Origin: Calliopum simillimum
Lineage: Eukaryota > Arthropoda > Insecta > Diptera > Lauxaniidae
Reading direction: 5' to 3'
Length of the DNA: 64,000 nucleotides
NCBI GenBank assembly: GCA_951812925.1
Contig: OX638370.1
Coordinates: 31,050,948-31,114,947 of the forward strand
A program made the translations under genes and the position numbers. Under the pieces are notes generated by a model that made no database searches, was not told the origin of the DNA, and worked only from the letters and a program-made list of their open reading frames with translations. Shown here one piece after another: positions 33,343 through 45,689 of this stretch; position 1 is the first letter of the stretch, and each line of letters begins with the position of its first letter.

Positions 33343-33461
33343 CCTGAAAACGTGTAAAAGTCTCGAAAACCTCGTAAACTCGTAAATGTTGTCAAAATCA
33401 ATACGAAATCTGACAGTTTAACGAGTTTACGAGGTTTTCGAGGCTTTGACATGTTTTCAGG
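33343..33461. mobile_element. Short hairpin element (CCTGAAAACGTG arms)
   Basis: CCTGAAAACGTGTAAAAGTC and TCGAAAACCTCGTAAACTCG on the left pair with CGAGTTTACGAGGTTTTCGA and ATGTTTTCAGG on the right, around a loop of about 35 nt. It is 119 bp and single-copy in this window. It could be a MITE or a hairpin RNA precursor. Confidence 0.65.
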
Positions 33462-33630
33462 AATCCCCTCATTAAACGTATTCTTTCTCAAAATTTTTCG
33501 ATTTAATACTTTTTGATTTTTTAAACAAAATTCGAATTCTTCAAAATTTTTTTGACATTTTTTTAAAATTTTTTTGATCTTATCTAACTATTTTCACCAT
33601 TTATTTACTTTTAAATGTTCCAACCTTTTA

Positions 33631-34344
33631 CGTAGGCTTCTATATGTATGTCTAGCCTAGAAAACACTAATGTCAATAGCTAAAATCTGGCAACACCATA
33701 ATAAAGTCTGACTTTTTTAGCATAAACGTACTCACAACGTTTTGATGTGCAAGTGCTATTTGTTTTGTTTACAGTGAGTTAAGAAAATCAATTTTTCCAT
33801 TGATAACTTAAGCGATTGATAAATTATAACGTTTTTTACAACTAAGTGTTTATGCAAAATCGAATGTATTCAAGTGGAACTAATGTGAAAAGATGCTTCT
33901 ATCTCACAATATGTCACGTGACGTTCTTGCATTATCGGTTCATGCACTGCATCGATGTTTTCTGGCACAACAACTGATTTTGGACGACCTTCACGGAATT
34001 CGTCTTTGAGCGAGCGTCGGCCACGATTGAATTCATTAAACCAGTTTTTCATAGTGCTATAGGATGGTGCTTCATCGCCATACAAAGATTTAAGTTCAGC
34101 ACTCTTGTCGTGATAATCCACGTCGGAAGTTGTGAAAAATGATCGCACGAAAATGTTCACGAGTTAATTCCATTTTTTTGCCAAATTGATTATTTCAAGT
34201 CACTGTAAACAACTCAAATGATGGTCGTACGTCAAAACGTTCTGAGTACGTTTATGCTAAAAAATGACAAACTTTATGGTGTTGCCTGATATTAGCTATT
34301 GACATTAGTGTTGCCTAGGCCAGAAATATATATAGCAGCCTACG
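33631..34344 (-). mobile_element. Internally deleted mariner, empty-site sibling
   Basis: TIR-bounded element (CGTAGGCTTC at 33631; GCAGCCTACG at 34335-34344) with TA on both sides. On the minus strand it holds the mariner N-terminal transposase region and then jumps at CCATAATTTATCAATCGC|TTAAG to the 3' untranslated end, as does 2908-4210. It lacks the foldback insertion and so preserves the target (TTAAGTTATCAATGG on the minus strand). Confidence 0.88.
33870..34160 (-). pseudogene. Mariner transposase N-terminal fragment
   Basis: On the minus strand the frame includes ELKSLYGDEAPSYSTMKNWF, NEFNRGRRSLKDEFREGRP, VVPENIDAV and HVTYCEIEASFHISST, covering both helix-turn-helix subdomains and the linker of a mariner transposase. 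The start is frameshifted: the family start (MELT) is on another frame near 34172. A stop follows ISST. The DD34D catalytic core is deleted. Non-functional. Confidence 0.9.
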
Positions 34345-35843
34345 TAATAGGTATCTTCGAAATTCATTTGGAGACTATTTCGCATTTTTTCTAATGAGTT
34401 CATGCAGCAAAAAGATAAGTAGGGAACTTCCCTCTTATATCAAGTATGGCGCACACAGATGCAGATTAAGGAGGAGTGCTTAATATTTTTATTGAAAGTC
34501 CTAGTCTTTATTTTCAAAACCTTTTTGAACTTATCGATATAATTTTTTTTTTTTTCGAAATACACCTTAGAATATGTTATTTCAATATAATTCGAAAATG
34601 TTGACTATTACTTTCAATAACCACATCAAGTTTGCAAAAATAACATAAGATCCGTGTTTTATTCACTTTTATGTTAGGATTTCTTAAAGGTCAGACCCAT
34701 CTCCTGAAGGAGAGCATTTAGGGTATTCCGGGTTTTCAATCTAAGTACATATTACATACTTAGTTTTTTTTGCATATCAAAAAAAATCAATTTCTGAAAT
34801 TTTGATTCCAAAAATTACCAGCTATGATTTAGGAAATACAGCGTTTTCTTTGTGAAAGGCTTTATAAAAATACTGATACACAATAAACCTCTACATTTTG
34901 GGTTAATAATAAGTTGCTTCCTGCACGGTGTGCGGTGATAAACGATACAATGAATTTTGCGGTGCACCAGTGCAGACCTCTGGTAGATACTATTATATTA
35001 ACATATAACCATATGACACAAATATTGATGATGACAATGGTGTGACTTTGTATCGCAACTACTAAGCTAACAAACTTTTTGAAAATCTGCTAAAATATGT
35101 AAGAAGTATAAGGTAACAAAATTATTCCAAAGAGAGATGATACTCTCCTTATACTAACTACATGTATTCAAAGTTCAAAGCCAGTAAAAGTACATATACT
35201 CGTTGCAGTAAGTACATGTTACTTTGAAATAATTGTGAATAAATACATTTTACATATTCTTCTTCAAATATGCATTTATGATTTTGTATTTAAAATGCAC
35301 AGAATATTCATATATGACATCGAATGAATAAATTATGCGCTGTCATGTTGTGATTGAACTCGTAGAGTATTTCGCACCGCATCTTCAACTGTATACATTA
35401 CAATTTGAATCTACAACTTTAACAGCAATTGTATTTGCAACTGTACATAGCACTCATAGTTAACACAAAATGTTTTTGTAGATACGAGTAAATGTTAAAT
35501 TCAAATGAATAATTAAACTTTTTTTTATGAATAACTACGGATAGCTTGTCATTTTGAACATCTGAGTTATGTGACAAATATCTTGATTGCATTTCAATTC
35601 AGTTGATAATACATTTCTATATAAATATTGTAATAGTCATTAGAATTAAATATTGTGTAATTGAAAAATTTCAGATTTCTACGAAATAGAGAAACCAATG
35701 TATGCCGGATGTGACTAAGAGAATATTATAAGAGAAAGAGAGAAGACACAGATAATTGCCTCAAATCTAAAAGCGTTATGGAAAATATTAAAAAAAAGGG
35801 AAATAATTAAAATGAAAAAATAAAAATAATTAAAAAAAAGAAT
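34345..35843. other. Non-coding stretch
   Basis: AT-rich, no gene or element recognised. Confidence 0.5.
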
Positions 35844-35945
35844 CCCAGTGTGCCAAACGGTTCATATCTCCGCTTTTTTATCCGTTACGGATCCGTTACG
35901 TAACGGTTCATATCTCCGCTTTTTTTATCCGTTATGGATCAGTTA
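35844..35945. mobile_element. Partial CCCAGTGTGCC foldback MITE
   Basis: CCCAGTGTGCCAAACGGTTC and CGTTACGGATCCGTTACG match one arm of 31106-31293. The words GGTTCATATCTCCGC and TTTTTTATCCGTTA are then repeated directly, so the piece is an arm with an internal tandem duplication. Confidence 0.7.
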
Positions 35946-36059
35946 AAATAAAAAACAAATTTTTTTTTTTGTTGAATTATAACTGATTTTAAATTTGACA
36001 AATTTTTTCTGTATCTGACTTAGATTTATAATGATGAGTTTTAGCAGACTTTGAACTTT

Positions 36060-36470
36060 ACTGATTCCGATATTAAATAAAATAGAATCGCCTAGTGGTC
36101 AAAATTTTACCACAAATGTATTAAATAATTTTGGTATTTTTTGGACAGTTTTAGTACTTTTTTTACAAAAAAGAAAAGCTCATTTACCATCCCTTGTACA
36201 ATGACAAATGTGAAACGAAAAGAAAACAAAAAACATGAAGTCAGCGTCAGTCAGCTTTTTGCCTTTCTCTTTGTGCTGTATCCTCTTTTCAGCTCTGTGT
36301 GACCGAGTATTTTGCTGTTGTTAATATTGAAAAATTTGGAAATAATTTTACCTGGCTTAGTGTCAAAATATTAACATAATTTTTACTTTGTGCACATCTA
36401 CACACAAATACCTTCCTTATGGTGTATAATTCAAAGTCGTGCTCTATTTCTAATATAGTAAAAAAGGTAG
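36060..36470 (+). repeat. Interspersed repeat R1, copy 2
   Basis: Counterpart of 21120-21528 in the same orientation, diverged by substitutions and small indels, ending CTAATATAGTAAAAAAGG. No DINE-like element is attached here. Confidence 0.8.
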
Positions 36471-38477
36471 GACAAATATTTGTCTTGCTTATTAATACTT
36501 AAATAGATTTGTATCTGATTGCATTTCAAAGTGAAAGAGCTTGGCTCTAACTGCGAACTTGATTCTTACACAGTCTTTAATTTGGCTTAACCTTTCCCTC
36601 TATTTGACTTCGATTTTCTTTAACTTTGAATAACAAATTTAAAACTAGAATGAAATATTTAGACTTATACTGATTTTAACTGTATTCGCTTTCGAATGTG
36701 GCTTGACTAAATTTAATTCTTCTATATTTTTCTTATGTATTTCGAATCAATTTTCACTATTTTCATTTACAATGAGTATTCAAACTATAAATGACTTTGA
36801 CTATAACTGGCCATATAACAAGATTCTGGCTAAATCATCTTCAATATCGGCTGCGATTTAATTTGAATGATGCTGCTCCTTATTATAAAGAATAATCTTA
36901 GAATTTGGGTAACTCCAAATTAAATTTTGAATTGAAAAAAAAAAAAAAAAAAATTTAAAAAAACTCCAACAACTTTTAGAAAGTTTAAACACTTTTTGGA
37001 ATCCCAAAAATAATCTAATGAGGAAAATCTAGCAAGCTAATGATGAAAAATAAAACTACGCCCAAAATAAACTTCATACGGATCCAATAAAAAGTAAAAA
37101 CACGTACGAAAATAAACTTCATTTAAATTAAATCAACGTTTTTGTTGCAACAACAATTCTTGTTAGAGTTGTTGTCAACAGCGAACGTGCACGGGTAACT
37201 AAGTGACAGTGGCGTAATACGCCAAAAGTTTTGGAAGGGTAAATTTTATAAAAGTTTGTATTTTATGAAAGAATATTTTCATTAGGGAAGGCAAAACTAA
37301 ATATTAATTAACAATGCGCTAAATTGCTTGAAGGGTCCATCACACAAATATAGCCCCCTTTAATGGTTGCACAAAAAAACCAGGCAACACTTTCTACAGT
37401 AGGTATATTAATTCACCAATAGAGTTCCTACTCGGATTCACACACGATTTCGATTTCAATATAAATATACTCAAATACGCATTGATAAAGAGTAAGGTTA
37501 AATGTAAGCAGACAATAAAACAGCGTCGGTTCTTCTTCTTCTGTTTTCAATAGAAACATGGTGGTGATGTTTGTGGTTAATTTTGATTTTTTTTTCCATT
37601 TTAACTACATATTTATGCTATTTTAGCCATAATAACAACAAAAGCGTATATAATTTCATATAAGAAAAACAAAAATCGAAAGAGAAGTTTGAAAAAAATA
37701 GAAAAACAAAGTTAACAATAACAATAAATTTTTCTGGTCACGTTCGTTTTCAATCAAGTGGCATCATTGGCAGTCAACAGAGACATAAGAAGAAGAAGAA
37801 GAAACGAAACCAAAACTACATTGCTGATGGGGGCAAAAAATTCAAAAAACACGAAGAAGAAGAAAATAAAGTTTGCACCGATTCTAAAGAACTTCTTTAC
37901 AAAAATGTGTGTAGACAATACATGAGTTTGTACTCGTATCTTTTCAGCACATGCAATTCATGTGTAGGAAAAGCTTTCAAGGTGACAACAAGGACATTAC
38001 GACCATGCACTCTATGAGAAATGAGCATAGGTGGGCGCAAGTTCTTCTGCATGTTCAACGAGAGCGCATTTGAGAGTAACGAGTGATATTTGCGTATACG
38101 TAAGTATTTAAATGTGATCGTACAACAACGGTACAGTTATACTTCAGCAGCAAGGACTTTAGTATTACTACGTGGAAAAAAAAAAAAAATTTGCGTGCGT
38201 GTTGGTACCCACCGTTGGATATGGGCAATTAAACTGAACAGAAGAAAATCAAACGAAATCTAGAACTGGAACAGACAAAATTTTATTTTGTGAATGCGGT
38301 TAGCATTTCCGATATTCTAGCATCAAATACATAACGCCCAGAAAAAAAAAAAACTCGAAAGAGTGCTATCTTTGCCGTAACCATAAATTAAATATCCTAC
38401 ATAGACCTTAGTATCCAAGACATCTAGAGCGTGCCGGTCGGGGTGACTTCCTTACCCCTACCCCCAGCATACGATAA
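36471..38477. other. Non-coding stretch
   Basis: No gene recognised. AGAAGAAGAAGAAGAAACG near 37790 and poly-A tracts are simple sequence. Region 37880-38170 is somewhat less AT-biased. Confidence 0.45.
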
Positions 38478-38985
38478 CACAGGCACAAAAAAAAGTCAAG
38501 ACCCAGAGGGTTCACTCTCAAGCTCCACGTATTTTGTGGCTCTGAGGGCCCGAATATCCCATTAAAAAATAACATAAAACGATTGGTTTTCACGCTAGCG
38601 TCCCCTTAATACCCCCCTTCGCGGTTATAATTTTACTTTTTTAAAAAATTGGAAATTTGTGCGGCTAAAGTCAAGCGTTGCTCCCAGAACCCAATTTGGT
38701 TTAAACCAAGCTTTTCTTGTTAAAGTTATAATTCTTACAAAAAATGTTTTTTCAAAAATTGTCATATGACACCAATATTTTTAATATCCATCAAGGGACT
38801 CAGAACTTATACTTGTTTTCATAAAAGCTACATCCCGATCTTCCGATTGCTACATCTCCGAAACCAGATCTGAGCGACACTTTTTGTTTTTGCTGTTGTT
38901 GTTGTAATTAATTTTTAAAGCCATATTTTGGCAAAAAAAAAAAATTTGGCTTTGGGAGCAACGCTTGACTTGTTCCATTTGTGCA
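38478..38985. mobile_element. Decayed foldback with CACAGGCACAAAA end
   Basis: A CACAGGCACAAAAAAAAGTC terminus (38478, preceded by TAA) is followed by an inverted pair GTCAAGCGTTGCTCCCA (38670-38686) / TGGGAGCAACGCTTGAC (38953-38969). The span between (38755-38890) matches an arm of the foldback at 8390-8520 (TCATATGACACCAATATTTT; GATCTTCCGATTGCTACATC). Only part of the palindrome remains. Confidence 0.6.
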
Positions 38986-39570
38986 TATGTTTAAGTTTTT
39001 AGATGCCCTGTAACGGAAAATTATGACTAAAAATAGTTTTTTGCATTTCATCAACCCTGAGTACCCCCTTATAGCCCCCAAGAGGGGTTGAAATGATACA
39101 TTTTATAAAAATTGACAAACGATGAATGCTTTTAGATGTTTTTTTAGCTGGAGCCGAAAATGACAATAAAAAATAATTTCAGCAGCATAGTTACCCCCTT
39201 AGCGTCCCCTTGCAAGGGGGTAAAAGTTCCACATCTTATAAAAATTTAAGATGTATGTCAATTTCTAGGTTTTTTGGTGCTCATAATCCGAATTTGACGT
39301 TACAAAATGATTTCAAACACCCAGTCACCACCTAGCAAATCTTTATTTGTATACCTGTGAAATGGGTGCTCCTACTTGGTTTATTTGAAACCAATTAAAA
39401 TTTTATTTTACAAATTGAAAGGCTCCTTATATGGCGATATCGGTTTGGGCGTAAACAAGCATAAATTCACAACAGACCTTTTTCAATAAAATTTTCGGAT
39501 TTTGCTGATATTGAAATAAGCCCGTAACGTAATCACCTTAACAGAACTAACTAAACAAACCTACATAGAT
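38986..39570. other. Non-coding stretch with CCCCTTA-type direct repeats
   Basis: Words such as TACCCCCTTATAGCCCCC (39061) and TTACCCCCTTAGCGTCCCC (39193), and a relative near 38600, recur, each followed by a TTATAAAAATT-like stretch. It looks like a decayed tandem repeat; no gene. Confidence 0.45.
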
Positions 39571-40966
39571 TAGTACAGTCATTTGGTAGTTTTACCTGGA
39601 AAGTTTTGCGGGATTTCTGCAAATGAGCTATTTTATAGATTTCGATGTGCTCTTTCAGAATTTCAACTTTGCTACCTCGAATCGTGTTCGCTCGCGCCGC
39701 CATATTGGAAAAATGGCGTCCAAAATCAGTTTTTTTCAAATATCTCTTTAACGGTCACATTTATAGAAAAATATTGTGGCGCAATATTGTAGCTTATAAA
39801 ATTTTCTATAAAAATGACCTATCAATTGTTTTCGTACGACTTATAACTTAGGAGATATCCTAATTTAAAATTTGAAAAAAATTAGTAAATTGTGCATGCC
39901 GCTTATGAATAGGCACATTGATGTGTTGAGCTTAAAATTACGATAACTCATGAACGATGAGTCACACGTTTAAAATAAAAAATTGTTAATTATGGGGAAT
40001 TACTTGCACTACAATTTACATATAAAGTTTTTTTTCAGATGAGCTATGATTCGGGAGATATTTTTTAAACAAACCTAAAATTTAGAAAAAAGCCGTTTTT
40101 TCAAAATGGCTCCAAAACGGTTCGTCCTAGAAAAAAAAATTTTTCACGCATTTTGTAGGACGTTTAATTTCCTATAAAGATTTTTTCGAAGTGTTTTTTC
40201 GTCAGACTTACCCTTCATGAGATATCTCGACTTGAAAATCACTCAAAACTGAACTTTGTACTGCGGATAGTACAATGTTCAATTTTGAATGATTTTCAAG
40301 ACGCGATATCTCATAAACGGTAAGTCGGACGAAAAAACAGTTCGGAGAGACCCTTATAGGGAATTGAACTTTCTATAAAATGCGACAAAATGTTTTTTTC
40401 TAAAACTTACCGTTTTGGAGATTTTTTGAAAAAACGGTTTTTTTCAAAACTTCAGGTTTGTTATAAAAATATCTCCTAAACTATAAGTCATCTGAAAAAA
40501 AATCTTATTTGGATTATAGTGCAAGTAATTCCCTATAATTAGATATTTTTACTTTAAACGTGTGGCTCACCGTTCATGAGATATCGTAATTTTAAACGCA
40601 ACACATCAATGTGCCTATTCATAAGCAGCATGCACAATTTACTATTTTTTTTCAAATTTTAAATTAGGATATCTCCTAAGTTATAAGTCGTACGAAAACA
40701 ATTGAAAGGTCATTTCTATAGAAAAATTTATTAGCTACAATATTGCGCCACAATATTTTTCTATAAATGTGACCGTTAAAGAGATATTTGAAAAAAATTT
40801 ATTTTGGACGCCATTTTTCCAATATGGCGGCGCGAGCGAACACGATTCGAGGTAGCAAAGTTGAAATTCTGAAAGAGCACATCGAAATCTATAAAATAGC
40901 TCATTTGCAGAAATCCCGCAAAACTTTCCAGGTAACATCATTTTATTCTCCCAAATGATTGTACTA
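39571..40966. mobile_element. Large foldback element (TAGTACARTCATTTGG termini)
   Basis: A 1.4-kb palindrome with arms of about 690 bp: TAGTACAGTCATTTGG at the left and CCAAATGATTGTACTA at the right. GAT directly flanks both ends, a possible 3-bp target duplication. Inner text includes TCGCGCCGCCATATTGGAAA and GGAGATATC phrases. Arm identity is high, giving the same open frame on both strands (SANELFYRFRCALSEFQLCY type), which I treat as mirror-image non-coding DNA. No transposase. Confidence 0.9.
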
Positions 40967-42119
40967 GATGGCTTTCGAAAAAAATTTATTTTTCTACTAA
41001 AAGTCACAAAATAAAATTTTCCTATTGGTCATCAATTTCTTATATACAAACGAATGTATACAATGAATACAAACAAAAAAGTATGTACCTATACAAGAAT
41101 TTGTATTGAATTTGTTTTCCTTTTTTGTGCTATAGAATTTCTATGCTTTGTAATAATCCATAGAGCCATAGAAAAATATATTCTATATAGTATATACTTG
41201 TATAGGAATAAAAAGGATGGTGAATAGGAAGAAAATATAAAAAAAAAATAAATAAAATTAGTTTCTTTAGCAATTCGTACGTTGAAAACACAATGATCCC
41301 AGCTGGATTTAAGTTACCAGTAGATAGATGTTCAGTATATGTAGTTTAGTTCGCAGTTTAACGCGCTTTTATGGCATACATTTGTATAAATATCCCATGG
41401 GTCAACTTTTGGCCAACAAAATTGCAGAAAATTATGCAATGTAATGAATAGTTGAAATGTTATTTAATAGGTTGAGGCATATTGGGCAAAATTAGAGCAT
41501 TGGTTAAAATTGTAAATTGTAACTATTGTACTTTTGTATAAATTTTAAATATCAAAAATAAGGCATTTATTTTATATTTAAGGAAGTGAGTTTCAACCAG
41601 AGATAAATTACGTTATCAAACAACTTTTAGAAGCAAAAAAAAAAATAAACTTTTTATTTTATTTAGTGCACATAACACAAAACCTTAATCCCACATAAAA
41701 TTAAGTGCTAATTTTGCTAAACAAATTAATCAGCTAACTAACTGGTTTTTGAGTAAGTATCCAAAGCATGCATAGTTCATTCATATGTATATATTTCACT
41801 GTAAAAACCGCACAAAATAACATCAGACATCAGTATAATAACAAATAATCCGGCTTCCGTCTAAAAATAAAATGGTTGCAACATTTGCAAAAGTCCTTGA
41901 AACTTTGACCAGCATTTGCATCATAAAATAAGAGTTCACATTTTATAACCAAACATTTTAACATAAGTACATACCTGCTTTATTATTATCGGTGATGAGC
42001 AAATTTTGCACATGAGCAAAGTTAATCTTTGAATCTGAAATTAGAGAGAGAGAAAAAAAAGTTTTATTTATAAAAGTTAAATCATTAAAAAAAATAATAA
42101 ATTTTTTATTAAGGACCGA
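40967..42119. other. Non-coding stretch
   Basis: AT-rich, no gene or element recognised. Confidence 0.5.
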
Positions 42120-43275
42120 AAAATCACTTTAAAGTCAACAAAATGTTGCTGAAACAAACATTATTATTAAAAAAATCATCTAGAAGCCTTAAAATGTTGC
42201 TGAAATATTAATGTTACAAAAATCGCCTCAAAGTCAACAAAATGTTGCAGAAACACTAAAATTACAAAAGACGCCTTAAAATTAACAAAATGTTGTTGAA
42301 ACATTAGAATTACGCAAATCGCGTTAAAATTAATAAAATGTTGCAGAAACATTAATATTAAAAAAATCGAATTAAGTTCAACAAAATGTTGCTGAAACGA
42401 AAAATTACAGAAATTGCCATTAATATAACGAAAATCAGCAAAATGTTGCAGAATTATAAAAATTACAAAATCAACAAAATAAAAATAAATAAAATAAAAA
42501 AGAAAAAATATATTCAAGTCAAAAAAATGTTGCAGAAACATTAATAATACAAAAATTTGTCTTGAAGTCAACAAATTATTTTTGAAGCATTAAATTTACA
42601 CAAATCGAGCTTAAATCAACGAAATGTTGCAGAAACATTAAAAATACTGAAATCACCTCAAGTTCAACAAAATTTTGCTGAAACGATTAATTAAAGAAAT
42701 CGCATTAAAGTCAACAAAATATTGATGAAGCATTAAAATTACACAAATCGAGTTAAAATCAACAAATTTTTGCTTATAAAAAATTCACCTTAAAATCTAT
42801 AAAATGTTGCAGAAACATAAATGGCATAAAAAGTCGCCTTAAAGTCAACATAACGTTGCTGAAGCAACTCAAATAGAAAAAAAACCCCTTAAAGTCAACA
42901 AAATGTTGCAGAAACATCAAAATAAAATACTGAAATCGCCTCCAGTTTAACAAAATTTTGCTGAAAAGTAATTAAAGAAATCGCCTTCAAGTCAACAAAT
43001 TATTTTTGAAGCATTAAAGTTATAACAAAATCATCTTAAAATCTTCAAAATGTTGCAGAAACATAAATGATACAAAAAGTCGCCTTAACGTCAACATAGC
43101 GTTGCTGAAACTACTCAAATAGAAAAAAACGCCTTAAAGTCAACAAAATGTTGCAGAAACATTAATATTACAAAAATTGCATTTTAGAGAACAAATGTAG
43201 CGGAATCCACCAAAATAATCAACTTAAAATCAACAAAATGATGCAGAACCATTGAAAACAATGAAAATAAATTTA
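42120..43275. repeat. 48-bp minisatellite (ACAAAATGTTGCAGAAACAT)
   Basis: About two dozen degenerate units of roughly 48 bp, with core TCAACAAAATGTTGCAGAAAC followed by an AATTACAAAAATCGCCTTAA-like part. The minus-strand frame at 42176-42574 reads as a 16-residue repeat (FVILMFLQHFVDF type) created by the array. Confidence 0.92.
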
Positions 43276-43309
43276 AGGTTTTTAGAATATTGCTGAATAT
43301 TATTCAATA

Positions 43310-44015
43310 CACATATGGGGAAATCTCAGCAAATGTGACTTTCGGTATGAACAGGTCTCGGTTCGCCGAGTAAGCACCCGTTGCATTTCCCACCCGTTCT
43401 AACATGTCTGAGATACTTATTGGATATTACTTAATACAAAAACATGCTTTATTTTTTTTTTTCCCCCGAAATTCGAGCAAAGTCCACAAATTTTGAGTGT
43501 GAATTGAAAAAAACCGCTTCCGTTATTGAGCTATAACTTTTGAGCGGATAATTTGGAGCTGTCAGGATCTTTAATATGGGTGTTTGAACGTAAGAAAAAT
43601 AGCATCTAGTTGATGTGCCTCTGGTAAAACGCTAGATACGGATCTCTCAAGTTGTGTGACTGATTTTTACGCGAAATCTGGTAATTTTCGGTTTCTAACA
43701 TGTTTCTCTGGAGGCAATTGTTTTTTTTTGACAATATTTCCCATGAAATATTTTTTCTTAATGTTATGACTAAAAGATCTGGCCAGGTAGAAGGGTGCGC
43801 CACCTCCGGTTTGGTGGTAATACACTTAAGAAGATACTCAAATGGCGTAATTGCGTCTAAAAAATGGTATTTTGAGGGACACAACAACCCGGCGGCACAA
43901 AACAGTCTCAAACCTTGCGTGATCATTGGATCTAGGGCCAATTAATATGTAAAAAATCGACCTTCAGTACAAACTTGAACAAAGGCTGGTATATGGGGAA
44001 ATCTCAACAAATGTG
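43310..44015. repeat. Unit bounded by direct repeats TATGGGGAAATCTCA
   Basis: TATGGGGAAATCTCAGCAAA at 43315 and TATGGGGAAATCTCAACAAA at 43991 bound about 675 bp of less AT-rich DNA. Frames at 43606-43941 (minus, 111 codons) and 43700-43945 (plus) overlap on opposite strands and match nothing I know. It could be a tandem duplication edge, a solo-LTR-like remnant or a decayed gene fragment. A further frame at 44013-44267 (plus, 84 codons) follows directly and is equally unassigned. Confidence 0.4.
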
Positions 44016-44279
44016 AATTTTTCGAAAAAAAAAAAAACAAGTTATTTTTCAAACATTTGGTACCCTACTTTGGACAGCGATTTATCAATTTTAGATATAT
44101 TAGAAGTATTTTTCTACAAACAATTGCTTCCTTTGAGAAAGTCTGATTCGTTAAATTCAGTGCATGACCCTCGAAAAATTATTTTTGAATATATTGGGGG
44201 AGGCGATCGAAAAAAGTTCGGCAAAACCAAATTAAAATGCTGGCGTTATCAGTCGATAAAGAAATAATTGAAATGATTT

Positions 44280-45040
44280 TCGTTTGAGAAAAAATAGCAT
44301 CCGAACATTGTTTTTCTTTAAAAAAAGCAACAAAATCTCCGTGTTATAAGCAGATTAACAATTAAAGCATTAAAAAAATCAGAACAAAAAGTGTCCAATT
44401 ATGGTTTTATAGAAAGAGATTCGGTGGAGCCACTATAAGACCAAAATATGCCATTATCGGCATTGTTTCATAAATGCGGATTTTTATTCACACAAATAAA
44501 TCTCAGCTTATTCTTTCTGTGAGGCATAAAATTCTTCGATCTGTTCTGCTTGGGAATCACTCCATATTGATGACTAACATAATTTTATTGCAAAAATAAA
44601 CTTTACGGCAAAGTACAAATTTCATGGCAATAATAATTAATTAAGTGGCTTGACTTTATAAATAGTTTTCACAGAAAAATGATTTTGAATATAAAATACC
44701 ACAATTTGCAAGCGTTGTTCCGACTCAATTTTATGCATAATGAAATTAACATCCAAACCGAATACAAATCAGGTGTTTAGTAGCCGTCAAATTGCCAATT
44801 CGGAAACTCCCTTAAATAATTCATTATATTTGGTCTGAGCAAATATTAAAAATATCAATATAAAAAATCTAAATTTAATGAAATATTTCAAAAATTACAA
44901 GCAATTTACAAGCGATTTCGTCTGTAACATTGGAAGTTCATTGGGAAAGTTTTCTGTGTATAATTATTCAATATATTTTTTCTTTTAAAGAATCAGCTCA
45001 TGAAATCAGAATTCAATAATGGTCTTATACATACATATAG
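44280..45040. other. Non-coding stretch
   Basis: AT-rich, no gene or element recognised. Confidence 0.5.
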
Positions 45041-45202
45041 ACACTAAAAAATTGATTCCATTTAGTATTGATTTTTTCCATAAAAGTTTGAAATTTACTC
45101 CAAAAAAGTATGAAATTTATTCCAAAATAGTTTAAGATTAATACATTTTTTGACATTGTTCTGTATAAATATTTACTTTTTAGTTTTAAAATTTACTGTG
45201 TA
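45041..45202 (+). mobile_element. MITE-A copy 3 (internally deleted)
   Basis: Begins ACACTAAAAAATTGATTCC and ends AAATTTACTGTGTA, with the ACTCCAAAAAAGTATGAAAT core. It is shorter than copy 2 because the block around the second TTAAATTCCGATTTT is missing. Confidence 0.8.
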
Positions 45203-45229
45203 TATGTGACCGTCCAGCGGAAAAGGTAA

Positions 45230-45689
45230 CTAATCTTCACGAAATAAAAGAAACCGTTTTTATGCATTTTCTAAAAAACCATACAATTTTGAATAAAATG
45301 ACACCCCGATCACTGGAAAGTTCCAATAATTGACTGAGTTATGGCATTTTGAAATCGTATAATGAAAAGATTATAAGATTTCATGATGTCATCTTAGTGT
45401 AGCCATAACTTTTGAAGGAAAAATCGTAGACGACCACTCGCCACTTTTTTGGAAAGGAGAATATCAAAATATTCTGGTGCACTTTACGGAATAGAGCAGA
45501 AAAAATCCTTGCGTCCTGGAACTCAATTTGAAATAGAGCAAAAACGTCGTTTTTTGCATTTTTAGATTAGGATACCGCAAAATCTTGACGATGTAGAGGA
45601 ATTCTGTGGCCAGTTTTGGACTCAGCACAACGAAATCTTTTGGTTTTTTAAAGTAAAAAATATTCACGTTCCAGGTCTGTACGCACATC
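45230..45689. mobile_element. Half of a decayed foldback
   Basis: The minus-strand text at 45464-45688 reads like the arm of 26182-26847 at the word level (LSPKLATEFLYIVKILRYPN against LNPNPGSELLYWLRFPRYPN), and phrases like GCCATAACTTTTGAAGG occur. The matching second arm is not adjacent, so only one arm survives. Confidence 0.5.

Noticed and set aside
39551..41007. Twin frames SANELFYRFRCALSEFQLCY
   Set aside because: Same reason: the two arms of the 39571-40966 palindrome.
42176..42574. 132-codon minus-strand frame with 16-residue hydrophobic repeat
   Set aside because: Created by the 48-bp tandem array; no independent coding evidence.
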